In this document: positions 31,904 to 39,805 of the stretch, in pieces
Numbering within the stretch: position 1 is the stretch's first letter
Layout of the letters: the number at the start of each line of letters is the position of its first letter
Source of the DNA: Bacteroidales bacterium UBA3743
Lineage (GTDB): Bacteria > Bacteroidota > Bacteroidia > Bacteroidales > Paludibacteraceae
Direction of reading: 5' to 3'
DNA: 39,888 nucleotides
Assembly (NCBI GenBank): GCA_002371265.1
Contig: DFGT01000028.1
Span: forward strand, 58,672-98,559
Program-made: the position numbers and the translations under genes
Notes under the pieces: model-generated
Seen by the model: only the letters and a program-made list of their open reading frames with translations
What the model was told of the DNA's origin: nothing
Database searches by the model: none

Positions 31904-33475
31904 ATGAAACACTTAAAGCTTTTTACGCCGGTCACAGCGATGTTGATCTTAGGAGCTTTGACTACATCATGTGGTAAGAAGTCCTTGAAAGATTCGCAGG
32001 AATCGAATGTAACCGGATGGAAGTACAACGACAAGGAAAACGGAGGTTACCAGGTAACCATCGGCTATGAACAGGATACACCAATTGGAATGACATTCAT
32101 CCAGGGTGGTACTTTCACAATGGGTCGTGTTATTGAGGATGTATTAGGAGATTGGAATAACATTCCACGTCGTGTCACTGTAGCTTCGTTCTACATGGAC
32201 CAATATGAGATTGCCAATGTAAACTGGCGTGAGTATTTGTATTGGATGTCAAATGTGTTCCACAATACTCCTGAATTGATTGAGAGAGCTCGTCCTGACA
32301 CTTTGGTTTGGCGTGAGGAGTTGGCTTACAACGAGCCATACTTGGAGTACTACTTCACTCACGTGTCATACAACTACTATCCAGTTGTAGGTGTGTCTTG
32401 GGAGCAGGCAAGTGATTTCTGTGTTTGGCGTTCTGACCGTGTAAACGAGAAGAGAATGGTTGACGCAGGAACAATCCAGTATCCAGATTTCCAGGCATTG
32501 AAGGGAAATACTGATGCTAACGATATCGCGCAGAATCAGGTATTCAGCACAGACAAGTACTTGATGAAGGGTGATTACAAGCCAACAGAAGGAAAGAAAC
32601 AGTTGAAGGATGTATATGGTAATGCAAGAAAGACTACAATGTCTGACGGTATCCTACTTCCTAAGTATCGTCTCCCAACCGAGGCTGAGTGGGAGTACGC
32701 TGCATACGGTATCCTTTCTGTAGAGGGTGAGGAAAACTACGAGGAGAAGAAGATCTATCCTTGGTATGGTCACCAGATGCGTAACCCAGGTAAGGACAAG
32801 AAAGCTAACCGTGGACAGATGTACGCTAACTACGTAAGAGGTCGTGGTGACTACATGGGTATCGGAGGTAACTTGAATGACCACGCTACTATCACTTCTC
32901 CAGTTGATGCTTTCTGGCCAAATGAGTTCGGTCTATACAACATGGCTGGTAACGTTAACGAGTGGGTGCTTGATGTATATCGTGTATTGACATCAGATGA
33001 TGAGCAGGAGTACAACCCATTCCGTGGTAACCAGTATGTAAGCCCTATCATGCAGGAGACAACTCTTGAGGATGGTACTTCAGCTAAGGTTCCTCAGATC
33101 GACAGCCTTGGTCGTGTGATCTTCGCTATCCCAGCTGATAAGGATACTGAGCTTGACAAGTACGCTCGCCTTGATGTAAGAAACTACAAGGATGGTGATG
33201 GTCAGAGTGCTCTTGACAGAAACCAGTGGACTGCAGTTGTAGATCCAGATATCGCAACTAAGAAATTGTATGATCCAGATGCTGGTACTGCTGTGTCTAA
33301 GTTGACTTCTAACATCTCTAACACTACTCGTGTTTACAAGGGTGGTTCTTGGAAGGATCGTTCTTACTGGTTGAGCCCAGCTCAGAGACGTTACCTAGAG
33401 CAGACTAAGTCTCGCAGCGACCTTGGTTTCCGTTGCGCAATGTCTAAGGTAGGTCCAGAGGATGACAACAGATAA
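31904..33475 (+). CDS. gldJ: Gliding motility/T9SS lipoprotein GldJ
   Basis: This 523-residue lipoprotein belongs to the GldJ/GldK group with a formylglycine-generating-enzyme-like (FGE-sulfatase) fold. The lipobox ends at C23 (ILGALTTSCGKK). Diagnostic GldJ-type segments are GMTFIQGGTFTMGRV, DWNNIPRRVTVASFYMDQYE, ARPDTLVWREELAYNEPY and YYPVVGVSWEQASDFCVWR. The FGE-like C-terminus has FGLYNMAGNVNEWVLDVYR and GGSWKDRSYWLSPAQRRY. In Flavobacterium, GldJ is needed for gliding and stabilises GldK; here it supports a T9SS in this organism. Codon use is strongly biased, with many GGT, CGT and AAC codons, suggesting high expression. murF follows, as I recall from other Bacteroidota. Confidence 0.92.
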   Translation: MKHLKLFTPVTAMLILGALTTSCGKKSLKDSQESNVTGWKYNDKENGGYQVTIGYEQDTPIGMTFIQGGTFTMGRVIEDVLGDWNNIPRRVTVASFYMDQYEIANVNWREYLYWMSNVFHNTPELIERARPDTLVWREELAYNEPYLEYYFTHVSYNYYPVVGVSWEQASDFCVWRSDRVNEKRMVDAGTIQYPDFQALKGNTDANDIAQNQVFSTDKYLMKGDYKPTEGKKQLKDVYGNARKTTMSDGILLPKYRLPTEAEWEYAAYGILSVEGEENYEEKKIYPWYGHQMRNPGKDKKANRGQMYANYVRGRGDYMGIGGNLNDHATITSPVDAFWPNEFGLYNMAGNVNEWVLDVYRVLTSDDEQEYNPFRGNQYVSPIMQETTLEDGTSAKVPQIDSLGRVIFAIPADKDTELDKYARLDVRNYKDGDGQSALDRNQWTAVVDPDIATKKLYDPDAGTAVSKLTSNISNTTRVYKGGSWKDRSYWLSPAQRRYLEQTKSRSDLGFRCAMSKVGPEDDNR

Positions 33476-33499
33476 ACAGTAGGTTTATTAAACATATAA

Positions 33500-33537
33500 A
33501 ACGGAGCTTTCAATTTGTTGAAGGCTTCGTTTTTTTT
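33500..33537 (+). terminator. Terminator after gldJ
   Basis: AACGGAGCTTTCAA (33500-33513) and TTGAAGGCTTCGTT (33518-33531) pair over 14 bp with two G-U pairs around TTTG. A run of T follows. It lies 24 bases past the gldJ stop, separating gldJ from murF. Confidence 0.93.
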
Positions 33538-33576
33538 GATTAGACATAACAAAGAATAATTAGTCAAAACAAAGAA

Positions 33577-34860
33577 ATGGATATCAAGTCAATATATTCA
33601 CTTTTCATCCAATGTGATGGCGTTTCTACTGATAGCAGAAAATGCCCTAAAGATTCTATGTTTATCGCTCTTAAAGGTGATAACTTTGATGGTAATGTTT
33701 TTGTCGAGAATGCCATCGAATCGGGATGCAAGTTCGCACTTACAAGTGATGAACAGCGTGCTAACAACAAAACAATCTTTTATGTTCCCGATACATTAGT
33801 CGCTCTTCAACAATTGGCATCTTATCACCGTCAACAGATGAATGCGACTGTGATCGCTATCACTGGAACCAATGGCAAAACTACAACCAAGGAGTTGACT
33901 TCTGCAGTGATGAAGGCTAAATATGGCGATGATGTGATCAACACAGAGGGAAATCTAAACAATCATATTGGCGTCCCATTGACATTGCTTCGTATCAAAG
34001 CTCACCATAAGTATGCTATTGTGGAGATGGGAGCAAACCATCCGGGCGAGATCAAGACTTTGGCTGATATCGCGTTGCCAGACTATGGCTTGATCACCAA
34101 CGTCGGCACGGCTCATATCCTTGGCTTCGGCTCTTTTGAAGGTGTGATCAAAACAAAATGCGAGTTGTACGACAATTTGAAAAAGCACAACGGCACAATC
34201 TTTGTTAATGGATCAAACCACAACATTTTCCCTAAATCGGAAGGAGCAAACAGAATCGTTTATGGAGTAGACGGGTCTTCATTGAATGCCTCTGTTGAGT
34301 CGGCTGATCCATTTTTGAAGGTGAAGTTCTCCAACGGATATTCTGCACAGACTAATTTGATTGGTGCTTACAACCTTGAAAATGTTATGGCTGCGGCTTG
34401 TGTCGGCTCTCATTTTGGCGTCGATATGCCGACGATTGTCTCTGCATTGGAACACTATAAACCATCAAACAACCGTTCCCAGTTTATTTCCACTTCTTCC
34501 AACAAACTTATTGTCGATGCTTATAATGCCAATCCGACAAGTATGAAGGCGGCTCTTGATAATTTCATATCTTTGAAATCAGACAGTGAGAAGGCACTTA
34601 TCTTGGGTGATATGCTTGAACTTGGAAAAGACTCTGAAGTAGAGCATGGCAAAATAGTTGAGATGATAGCAGCGTCTGGAATAAAGAAGGTCATGTTGGT
34701 CGGACAAAATTTTGCGTCAGTTGCAAAAAATGGAATGTCTACGTTTAAGAATGCAGACGAGTTGATTCCCGTCTTGACAGATAATAAATTGAACGGATGC
34801 CTAATTTTAATCAAGGGATCCAACAGTATGAAACTTACTAAAGTTGTAGAGTACTTATGA
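33577..34860 (+). CDS. murF: UDP-N-acetylmuramoyl-tripeptide--D-Ala-D-Ala ligase
   Basis: This 427-residue cytoplasmic Mur ligase adds D-Ala-D-Ala to the UDP-MurNAc tripeptide, the last step of the soluble peptidoglycan precursor pathway. Domain 1 has STDSRKCPKDSMFIALKGDN FDG-like sequence; the ATP-binding loop is TGTNGKTTTKE (about 96-106). The central region has EMGANHPGEIKTLADIA and NVGTAHILGFGS; domain 3 shows DAYNANPTSMKAAL and LGDMLELG. These are MurF signatures. It starts a tightly packed operon: its stop overlaps the next start by 4 bases (ATGA). Confidence 0.97.
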   Translation: MDIKSIYSLFIQCDGVSTDSRKCPKDSMFIALKGDNFDGNVFVENAIESGCKFALTSDEQRANNKTIFYVPDTLVALQQLASYHRQQMNATVIAITGTNGKTTTKELTSAVMKAKYGDDVINTEGNLNNHIGVPLTLLRIKAHHKYAIVEMGANHPGEIKTLADIALPDYGLITNVGTAHILGFGSFEGVIKTKCELYDNLKKHNGTIFVNGSNHNIFPKSEGANRIVYGVDGSSLNASVESADPFLKVKFSNGYSAQTNLIGAYNLENVMAAACVGSHFGVDMPTIVSALEHYKPSNNRSQFISTSSNKLIVDAYNANPTSMKAALDNFISLKSDSEKALILGDMLELGKDSEVEHGKIVEMIAASGIKKVMLVGQNFASVAKNGMSTFKNADELIPVLTDNKLNGCLILIKGSNSMKLTKVVEYL

Positions 34861-35324
34861 ATTCAACGATGATATTATTCTTTGTTTTTGTCGCTATTGT
34901 CGTAGCGTGGATAATTTTCTACAATCTTCGTAGGAAAAGAATCGAGGCTGAGGAGGAAGAGCGCAAAGCACGTCTTTCAGAAGAGGAAAGAATCAAAGAA
35001 GAAGAGGCGGAAAAAGCAAAGGAGGAGTCTTCGGAATGTTGCGGACAACATGAGGTGTGTGAGAAAACAAACCTTATAAATACTAATCTGAAGATTGAGT
35101 ACTACGACGACGAGGAATTGGATGCACTTTCTGGAAAAGATCCTGAGGATTATACAGAAGAGGAGATCGCTCAGTTGCGTGAGGTGTTTGAGACGTTGAA
35201 AGAGTATGATGTGGCAGGATGGCTCAGAAGTCTACAGCTCAGAAATATAGTATTGCCTGATGATATCAAGGAAGAGGCATTGTTTATTGTCAGCGATTTA
35301 AGAGACAGAGAAAATGCTAAGTAA
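34857..35324 (+). CDS. Small membrane-anchored protein of unknown function
   Basis: I do not recognise this 155-residue protein. Residues 5-23 (MILFFVFVAIVVAWIIFYNL) form one transmembrane helix. A charged coiled coil follows (about 24-60, with RRKRIEAEEEERKARLSEEE). A short Cys-containing segment (SECCGQHEVCEK) and a mostly acidic C-terminal domain (DDEELDALSGKDPEDYTEEE, GWLRSLQLRNIVLPDDI) probably lie in the cytoplasm. It is sandwiched between murF (4-base overlap) and an LtaS-like gene (11-base overlap), which suggests a role in the cell envelope. Related proteins may exist in Bacteroidales, but no function is known to me. Confidence 0.85.
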   Translation: MNSTMILFFVFVAIVVAWIIFYNLRRKRIEAEEEERKARLSEEERIKEEEAEKAKEESSECCGQHEVCEKTNLINTNLKIEYYDDEELDALSGKDPEDYTEEEIAQLREVFETLKEYDVAGWLRSLQLRNIVLPDDIKEEALFIVSDLRDRENAK

Positions 35325-37152
35325 ATCAATTTATTTGTCGTTCTTTTACATCTTTTTCTTGGTGTGTTTCTTTTTGGAACGCATCCTTTTCGCCCTGTTT
35401 AATTTTGGCAATACATTCAAAGACGGGATTGCAGAGCCATCAAGGTCGTTTGTGCATGGATTCCCGATGGATCTGTCGGCGACGGGCTATTTTATGATCC
35501 CGTTTTTGTTGGCAGCACTATTGTTTTCTTTTTGGAAAAACAAATCTGCGGAACACTCCACCTATAAGGTGATTGGTATAGTGTTGTCTGCAATGACCTC
35601 TTTTTTCTGCGTTTTGGATATAGTCCTTTATCCTGCGTGGGGATTCCGTCTTGATGCCACTCCATTTTTCTATATGCAGTCGCCAACAGCCGCGCTCGCA
35701 AGTGGCACAACATCCGATTATCTTATCTATGGGTCGACGTTGGTGCTTCTTGCCGCATCTTTTGTCTACGCATTTGTCCGTTTGCTTGGGATGGCGTATG
35801 AAATTGCACAGAAAGATTATGTTTGTAGATTCGACGGAATTGGACTCAATTTTATACCGGTAGTGTTGTTCGTTGGCTTTACTGTTTTAGCCATTCGAGG
35901 TGGAGTGGGAGTGTCCACTATGAATCCCGGACGAGTCTATTTTAGTGACGATGTCTATTTTAATCATTTGGCAATTAATCCAAATTGGAATTTGATTTAT
36001 TCAGTTCAAAAGACGGATGATTTCTCAGAATATTATACATTATCGGACGAGGAGTCACAACATATATATGAAGAGACGCTTGCACCGTCGAGAGAACCTC
36101 GCGTCGCCACGGATACACTTTTTAATACGTCATGTCCGAATGTCCTTCTATGCATAATGGAAAGCTTCGGAGGCACAGCATGCAAACTTACAGGAGGTGC
36201 AGACGCAATGCCTAATCTCTGCAAATATGCGGAAGACGGAATTGTTTTCAACCGTTTTTATGCCAACAGCTTTCGCACCGACCGTGGATTGGCATGTATA
36301 CTTGCCTCATATCCAGGAATGCCCACCACATCTTTGATGAAGGTGACGAATAAGAGCCAGAATGTGAAGAAACTTCCGAATGCTTTGAAAGAGGCAGGTT
36401 ATAAAAACTCATTTTATTATGGTGGTGACATCAATTTCACCAATATGAATTCATTTTTGGTGATGTCAGGATATGAGAAAATAATTTGTGACGCGAATTT
36501 CACCAAAGATCAGAAGCAGTCGAAGTGGGGAGCGTACGACCATGTCTTGTTCGACTTCCTTGCCAAAGATTTTGAGAATGGAAATTTTGGCGACAGATTT
36601 TTCTGTACTGTCTTATCTTCGAGCAGTCATGAGCCGTTTGAAGTGCCGTATAAGCATCATGAAGATAAGTATTTGAATTCGGTTATGTATTCCGACAGTT
36701 GTCTTGGCTCATTCTTAGACAGATTCCGTCAGACAAAATATTGGGATAACACTCTTATTATAATATTGCCCGACCATTCGACAGGATTGGTTGGAGATCT
36801 GGCTAATTCAGATTCACTCCGCTACCGAATCCCGATGGTATGGTGCGGTGGAGCGGTGAAGAGGCATCAGGTGGTGGATAAAATCAGTTCACAGATTGAT
36901 TTGTCGGCAACATTGTTAGGCCAATTAGGCATAAAACATGATGATTTTATGTTTAGTAAGGATGTTTTTGACAACAATTCGCCAGAATTTGCTATTTTTG
37001 CATTCAATAATGGTTTTGGTATCATTGAAAAAGAAGGTTATGCGTCGTACGACTATGATTCCCAAACAGAAATCACGTCTACAGATGCGAAAATCTTAAA
37101 AAGAGGTAAATCATTTATTCAAACAGTTTATAGAGATTTTGAAAGGAGGTGA
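35314..37152 (+). CDS. LtaS-like membrane sulfatase/phosphoglycerol transferase family protein
   Basis: This 612-residue protein has about five N-terminal transmembrane segments (residues ~5-28, 50-71, 80-105, 125-150, 175-195) and a C-terminal alkaline phosphatase/sulfatase-type domain. Active-site motifs are visible: PNVLLCIMESFGG (metal Glu), FRTDRGLACILASYPGMP (probable nucleophile Thr), YSDSCLGSFLDRF and LIIILPDHSTG (metal Asp/His). Family members add phosphoglycerol or phosphoethanolamine to envelope polymers; Bacteroidota lack lipoteichoic acid, so the acceptor may be a glycan or a lipid. The 3' end encodes Glu-Arg-Arg-stop, which also forms the Shine-Dalgarno of the next gene. Confidence 0.9.
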   Translation: MLSKSIYLSFFYIFFLVCFFLERILFALFNFGNTFKDGIAEPSRSFVHGFPMDLSATGYFMIPFLLAALLFSFWKNKSAEHSTYKVIGIVLSAMTSFFCVLDIVLYPAWGFRLDATPFFYMQSPTAALASGTTSDYLIYGSTLVLLAASFVYAFVRLLGMAYEIAQKDYVCRFDGIGLNFIPVVLFVGFTVLAIRGGVGVSTMNPGRVYFSDDVYFNHLAINPNWNLIYSVQKTDDFSEYYTLSDEESQHIYEETLAPSREPRVATDTLFNTSCPNVLLCIMESFGGTACKLTGGADAMPNLCKYAEDGIVFNRFYANSFRTDRGLACILASYPGMPTTSLMKVTNKSQNVKKLPNALKEAGYKNSFYYGGDINFTNMNSFLVMSGYEKIICDANFTKDQKQSKWGAYDHVLFDFLAKDFENGNFGDRFFCTVLSSSSHEPFEVPYKHHEDKYLNSVMYSDSCLGSFLDRFRQTKYWDNTLIIILPDHSTGLVGDLANSDSLRYRIPMVWCGGAVKRHQVVDKISSQIDLSATLLGQLGIKHDDFMFSKDVFDNNSPEFAIFAFNNGFGIIEKEGYASYDYDSQTEITSTDAKILKRGKSFIQTVYRDFERR

Positions 37153-37153
37153 T
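37142..37153 (+). promoter_or_regulatory. Perfect Shine-Dalgarno sequence of the radical SAM gene
   Basis: AAAGGAGGTGAT is complementary over 12 bases to the usual 3' end of 16S rRNA. GGAGG ends 6 bases before the ATG at 37156 and 9 before a second ATG at 37159. It overlaps the stop region of the upstream gene. No other start in the window has a comparable site. Confidence 0.9.
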
Positions 37154-37155
37154 AT

Positions 37156-37923
37156 ATGATGACTTTTGATGGTGTCGTCTACGGCCCTGTCCATAGCAGA
37201 CGATTAGGCTTGTCTTTAGGCATAAACCTTTTGCCAACGGAAAACAAAGTATGCTCATTTGAGTGTATATACTGCGAGTGCGGTTTCACAAAAAAAGGAG
37301 TATCCGCAAAATTCCCGTCGCTTCAGAAAGTTGAAGAAGAGATGACAAACTGTTTCCGATCGTTGCATGCGGAAGGAAAACATCTTGATGTGATCACTTT
37401 TGCAGGAAATGGAGAGCCGACACTCTATCCGCATTTTGAAGAAGTGATATATATGACGATACGATTGCGAGATCAGTTTCATCCTAATTCAAAAATTTCA
37501 GTATTGACAAATGCGACGCGATTAGCTAACGAGTCGGTTGTCAGAGCTTTGAAAAAGGTAGACAACAACATATTGAAGATTGATTCCGCGATTGATTCGA
37601 CGGCAAAACTTATAGATGCTCCAGTAGATTCGCATTATAGTGTGGATCGAGTGATAGAACAGATGGCACAATTCGACGGTGAATTCATACTGCAGACCAT
37701 GTTTCTTCGTGGTGTTGTGGAAGGCAAGAAAATCGACAACACAACAGAAGAAGAAGTAAAAGCATGGTATGAGGCCGTGGAGAGAATGTCGCCAAAACAG
37801 ATAATGATTTATTCAATAGATCGTGAGACACCATACAAAGATTTGGAAAAGGTAAGTCACGAAGAACTGGAAAAGATAGCCGGACCTTTGAGAGAGGCTG
37901 GTTTTGATGTCCAGACAGTCTAA
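37156..37923 (+). CDS. Radical SAM protein (Fe-S oxidoreductase)
   Basis: This 255-residue protein carries the radical SAM cluster motif CSFECIYC (C33, C37, C40, that is CxxxCxxC) and the SAM-binding GNGEPTLY segment. The N-terminal GPVHSRRLGLSLGINLLP is characteristic of a small conserved family of radical SAM proteins of unknown function, often annotated as Fe-S oxidoreductases. The rest forms a partial TIM barrel with TFAGNGEP, VLTNAT and KIDSAIDS on successive strands. It ends the murF operon, 3 bases after the LtaS-like gene, and has an unusually strong Shine-Dalgarno. Its substrate is unknown. Confidence 0.9.
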   Translation: MMTFDGVVYGPVHSRRLGLSLGINLLPTENKVCSFECIYCECGFTKKGVSAKFPSLQKVEEEMTNCFRSLHAEGKHLDVITFAGNGEPTLYPHFEEVIYMTIRLRDQFHPNSKISVLTNATRLANESVVRALKKVDNNILKIDSAIDSTAKLIDAPVDSHYSVDRVIEQMAQFDGEFILQTMFLRGVVEGKKIDNTTEEEVKAWYEAVERMSPKQIMIYSIDRETPYKDLEKVSHEELEKIAGPLREAGFDVQTV

Positions 37924-37992
37924 GAGAAAAGTTTAAATCATTAAAAATCCGCATTTTTTTCATAGAATTAAGATAATGAAAGAAAAAATGAT

Positions 37993-38000
37993 TAAATTTG
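37993..38000 (+). promoter_or_regulatory. -7 box TAAATTTG of rpsU
   Basis: TAAATTTG matches TAnnTTTG and lies 33 bases before the rpsU ATG. The -33 region is poor. An AT-only hairpin with a T run just upstream (AAAAAT, CCGC, ATTTTT near 37944-37960) may end the preceding operon. Confidence 0.45.
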
Positions 38001-38033
38001 CGGGCAAAATTAAAACGTAACAATTAAAAAATT

Positions 38034-38225
38034 ATGATCGTAGTTCAAATCAAGGAAGGCGAGAACATCGAAAAAGCCTTGAAGAAATTTAAGAGAAAGT
38101 TTGAGAAGACTGGTGTCGTTAAAGAGTTGAGAAACCGTCAGCAGTTCACAAAGCCATCAGTGCTAAAGCGTCAGCAGAAGATTCACGCAATTTACGTACA
38201 GGCACAGTATGGTAATGAAGATTAA
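38034..38225 (+). CDS. rpsU: 30S ribosomal protein bS21
   Basis: This 63-residue basic protein is bS21, near the anti-Shine-Dalgarno on the 30S platform. The motifs MIVVQIKEGENIEKALKKFK, then FEKTGVVKELRNRQQFTKP and SVLKRQQKIHAIYVQ are typical. In Bacteroidota, bS21 with bS18 and bS6 sequesters the 16S 3' tail and explains the rarity of Shine-Dalgarno sites; that is established work, mainly in Flavobacterium. No Shine-Dalgarno precedes this start. xer begins 9 bases downstream. Confidence 0.97.
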   Translation: MIVVQIKEGENIEKALKKFKRKFEKTGVVKELRNRQQFTKPSVLKRQQKIHAIYVQAQYGNED

Positions 38226-38233
38226 TCGTTCTC

Positions 38234-39133
38234 GTGGACAGATTGATTGAAGACTTCAAACAATATATAAGGTATGAGAAGAACTATTCTTCTCATACCT
38301 TTATTGCTTATGAGAACGACCTGAACCAATTCTCTACGTTTTTGTTGGAAAACTATGGCAATTTAGAAGTCACAGAAATCACACATAAACATATTAGGAG
38401 TTGGATCTATGAGTTACGTCAGACAGAGAAGGCGACGAGTGTGAATCGCAAGATTTCTGCCCTCAGATCCTTTTTCAAATTTTGCAAAAGGAGAGTTCCG
38501 GGACTAAAATCGCCGATGATTTCCATACGTTCACTGAAGCAAGAAAAGCGACTTCCTATGTTTTTAAAAATAAATGAAGTCGAAAAAATACTTGCAAATA
38601 ATATAAATTTTTCAGTGTATGAAAATTTTCGCGATTTTTTGATGATTGAAACGTTTTATTCATTAGGTTTGCGTTTGTCAGAATTGATTAACGCAAAAGA
38701 AACCGATTTTGACTTCTCGAGAAAGGTCGCCACGATCCTTGGAAAGCGAAACAAGCAGAGGGCGATTCCGCTTGGGGACAAGTACATTGATTTAGTTCAA
38801 CGGTATTTGAAACTAAAGCGAGAAACTTTCGAAGGAGGTGCGGAAAAGAATCTGTTTGTGTCGGATAAGGGAGAGCAGTTGAAGCCGCGCAAAGTTTATT
38901 CGATCATACACAAGAAGATTTCAGAAGTAAGCACCATAGCGAAAAGAAGTCCGCACGTATTGCGACACACATTTGCGACTGTGATGCTCAACAACGGAGC
39001 GGAGATAGAATCGGTGAAGGAACTTTTGGGGCATTCGAATCTGGCAGCCACACAGGTCTACACGCATACGACCTTTGAGCAAATGAAGAAAATTTATAAA
39101 CACGCTCATCCAAGAGCACAAAAAGAAAAATGA
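38234..39133 (+). CDS. xerC: Tyrosine recombinase (XerC/XerD type)
   Basis: This 299-residue recombinase has an N-terminal SAM-like core-binding domain (about 1-85: DFKQYIRYEKNYSSHTFIAY) and a catalytic domain with a full set of active residues: R147 (GLRLSE), K171 (LGKRNKQR), H241-x-x-R244 (HVLRHTFAT), H267 (LGHSNL) and Y276 (QVYTH). Length and position in rpsU-xer-hpf are typical of the Bacteroidales chromosomal Xer used for dimer resolution; XerC versus XerD cannot be told from this sequence. The start is GTG at 38234. A perfect hairpin lies within codons 13-22. hpf follows after 1 base. Confidence 0.93.
   Translation: MDRLIEDFKQYIRYEKNYSSHTFIAYENDLNQFSTFLLENYGNLEVTEITHKHIRSWIYELRQTEKATSVNRKISALRSFFKFCKRRVPGLKSPMISIRSLKQEKRLPMFLKINEVEKILANNINFSVYENFRDFLMIETFYSLGLRLSELINAKETDFDFSRKVATILGKRNKQRAIPLGDKYIDLVQRYLKLKRETFEGGAEKNLFVSDKGEQLKPRKVYSIIHKKISEVSTIAKRSPHVLRHTFATVMLNNGAEIESVKELLGHSNLAATQVYTHTTFEQMKKIYKHAHPRAQKEK
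38271..38299 (+). promoter_or_regulatory. Perfect 13-bp hairpin inside the xer coding start
   Basis: GGTATGAGAAGAA (38271-38283) and TTCTTCTCATACC (38287-38299) pair without mismatch around CTA and are followed by TTTATT. It begins 46 bases after the rpsU stop. It may attenuate transcription or translation from rpsU into xer and hpf. Confidence 0.6.
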
Positions 39134-39134
39134 T

Positions 39135-39431
39135 ATGAACGTTAATTTTCAGACAATCCATTTCGATGCAAAGGCAGATTTGGAGGCATTCGTACAGAAG
39201 AAGGTAGTAAAGTTGGAGCAGTATTCAGACCAGATTACTAATGTTGATATTGCGATGAAGGTGATCAAACCAGAGGTTGCAAACAATAAAGAGGTTATGT
39301 TGAAAGTGTTGTTGCCTAATAATGAGCTAGTTGTGACGAAGACAGCTGACAGCTTTGAGGAGGCATTCGACAATGCGATGGACTCGATGATCCGCTCAAT
39401 TCAGAAGACTAAAGAAAAAAATAGAAATTAA
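39135..39431 (+). CDS. hpf: Ribosome hibernation promoting factor (HPF/RaiA family)
   Basis: This 98-residue protein is a short HPF/YfiA-type factor that binds the 30S decoding region of idle ribosomes. The pattern is FQTIHFDAKADLEAFVQKKV, then KLEQYSDQITNVDIAMKV, KEVMLKVLLPNNELVVTK and SFEEAFDNAMDSMIRSIQK. It lacks the C-terminal dimerisation domain of long HPF. It follows xer by 1 base and is co-transcribed with it. Confidence 0.95.
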   Translation: MNVNFQTIHFDAKADLEAFVQKKVVKLEQYSDQITNVDIAMKVIKPEVANNKEVMLKVLLPNNELVVTKTADSFEEAFDNAMDSMIRSIQKTKEKNRN

Positions 39432-39443
39432 TCTGTGTTTTTC

Positions 39444-39474
39444 TTTGCAGTTTAAATAAAAGTTTCTACTTTTG
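39444..39474 (+). promoter_or_regulatory. Strong promoter of the tRNA-tuf operon
   Basis: TTTG (39444-39447) and TACTTTTG (39467-39474) are spaced by exactly 19 bases, the best Bacteroidota promoter match in the window. Transcription would start near 39480 and run through tRNA-Tyr, tRNA-Thr and tuf. Confidence 0.85.
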
Positions 39475-39514
39475 CAGTCGTTATTCGGAAACAGCCCGAT
39501 TAACGACTGTTTTA

Positions 39515-39572
39515 GCCTTATGGCTCAGCTGGCCAGATCTAGGAATTTCAAAGAAATCTAGAGGGAGGCGTG
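39515..39572 (+). other. tRNA-like D-arm remnant and hairpin in tRNA operon leader
   Basis: GCCTTATGGCTCAGCTGGCC (39515-39534) resembles the 5' part of a tRNA (acceptor, then G-CTC-AGCTGGCCA D-arm). What follows is a hairpin (TCTAG...ATTTC, GAAATCTAGA; 39538-39562), not an anticodon arm, and no T-arm is present. It may be a decayed tRNA or a leader structure. Confidence 0.35.
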
Positions 39573-39580
39573 AGAATGAA

Positions 39581-39662
39581 GGGTGTGTACCAGAGTGGCC
39601 AAATGGGGCAGACTGTAAATCTGCTGGCTCTGCCTTCGGTGGTTCGAATCCATCCGCACCCA
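39581..39662 (+). tRNA. tRNA-Tyr (GTA)
   Basis: The acceptor GGGTGTG pairs with CGCACCC, the anticodon loop CTGTAAA gives anticodon GTA, and the T-arm is GGTGG, TTCGAAT, CCATC. The long variable arm is normal for bacterial tRNA-Tyr. Discriminator A; CCA is not encoded. Confidence 0.96.
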
Positions 39663-39701
39663 CAACAATGGACTACAGCGGTAACGCTTAGATGGCAGAT
39701 T

Positions 39702-39773
<72 letters not shown>

Positions 39774-39805
39774 CAAAGAAATTATTAAAAAAATACAATA
39801 TAATT

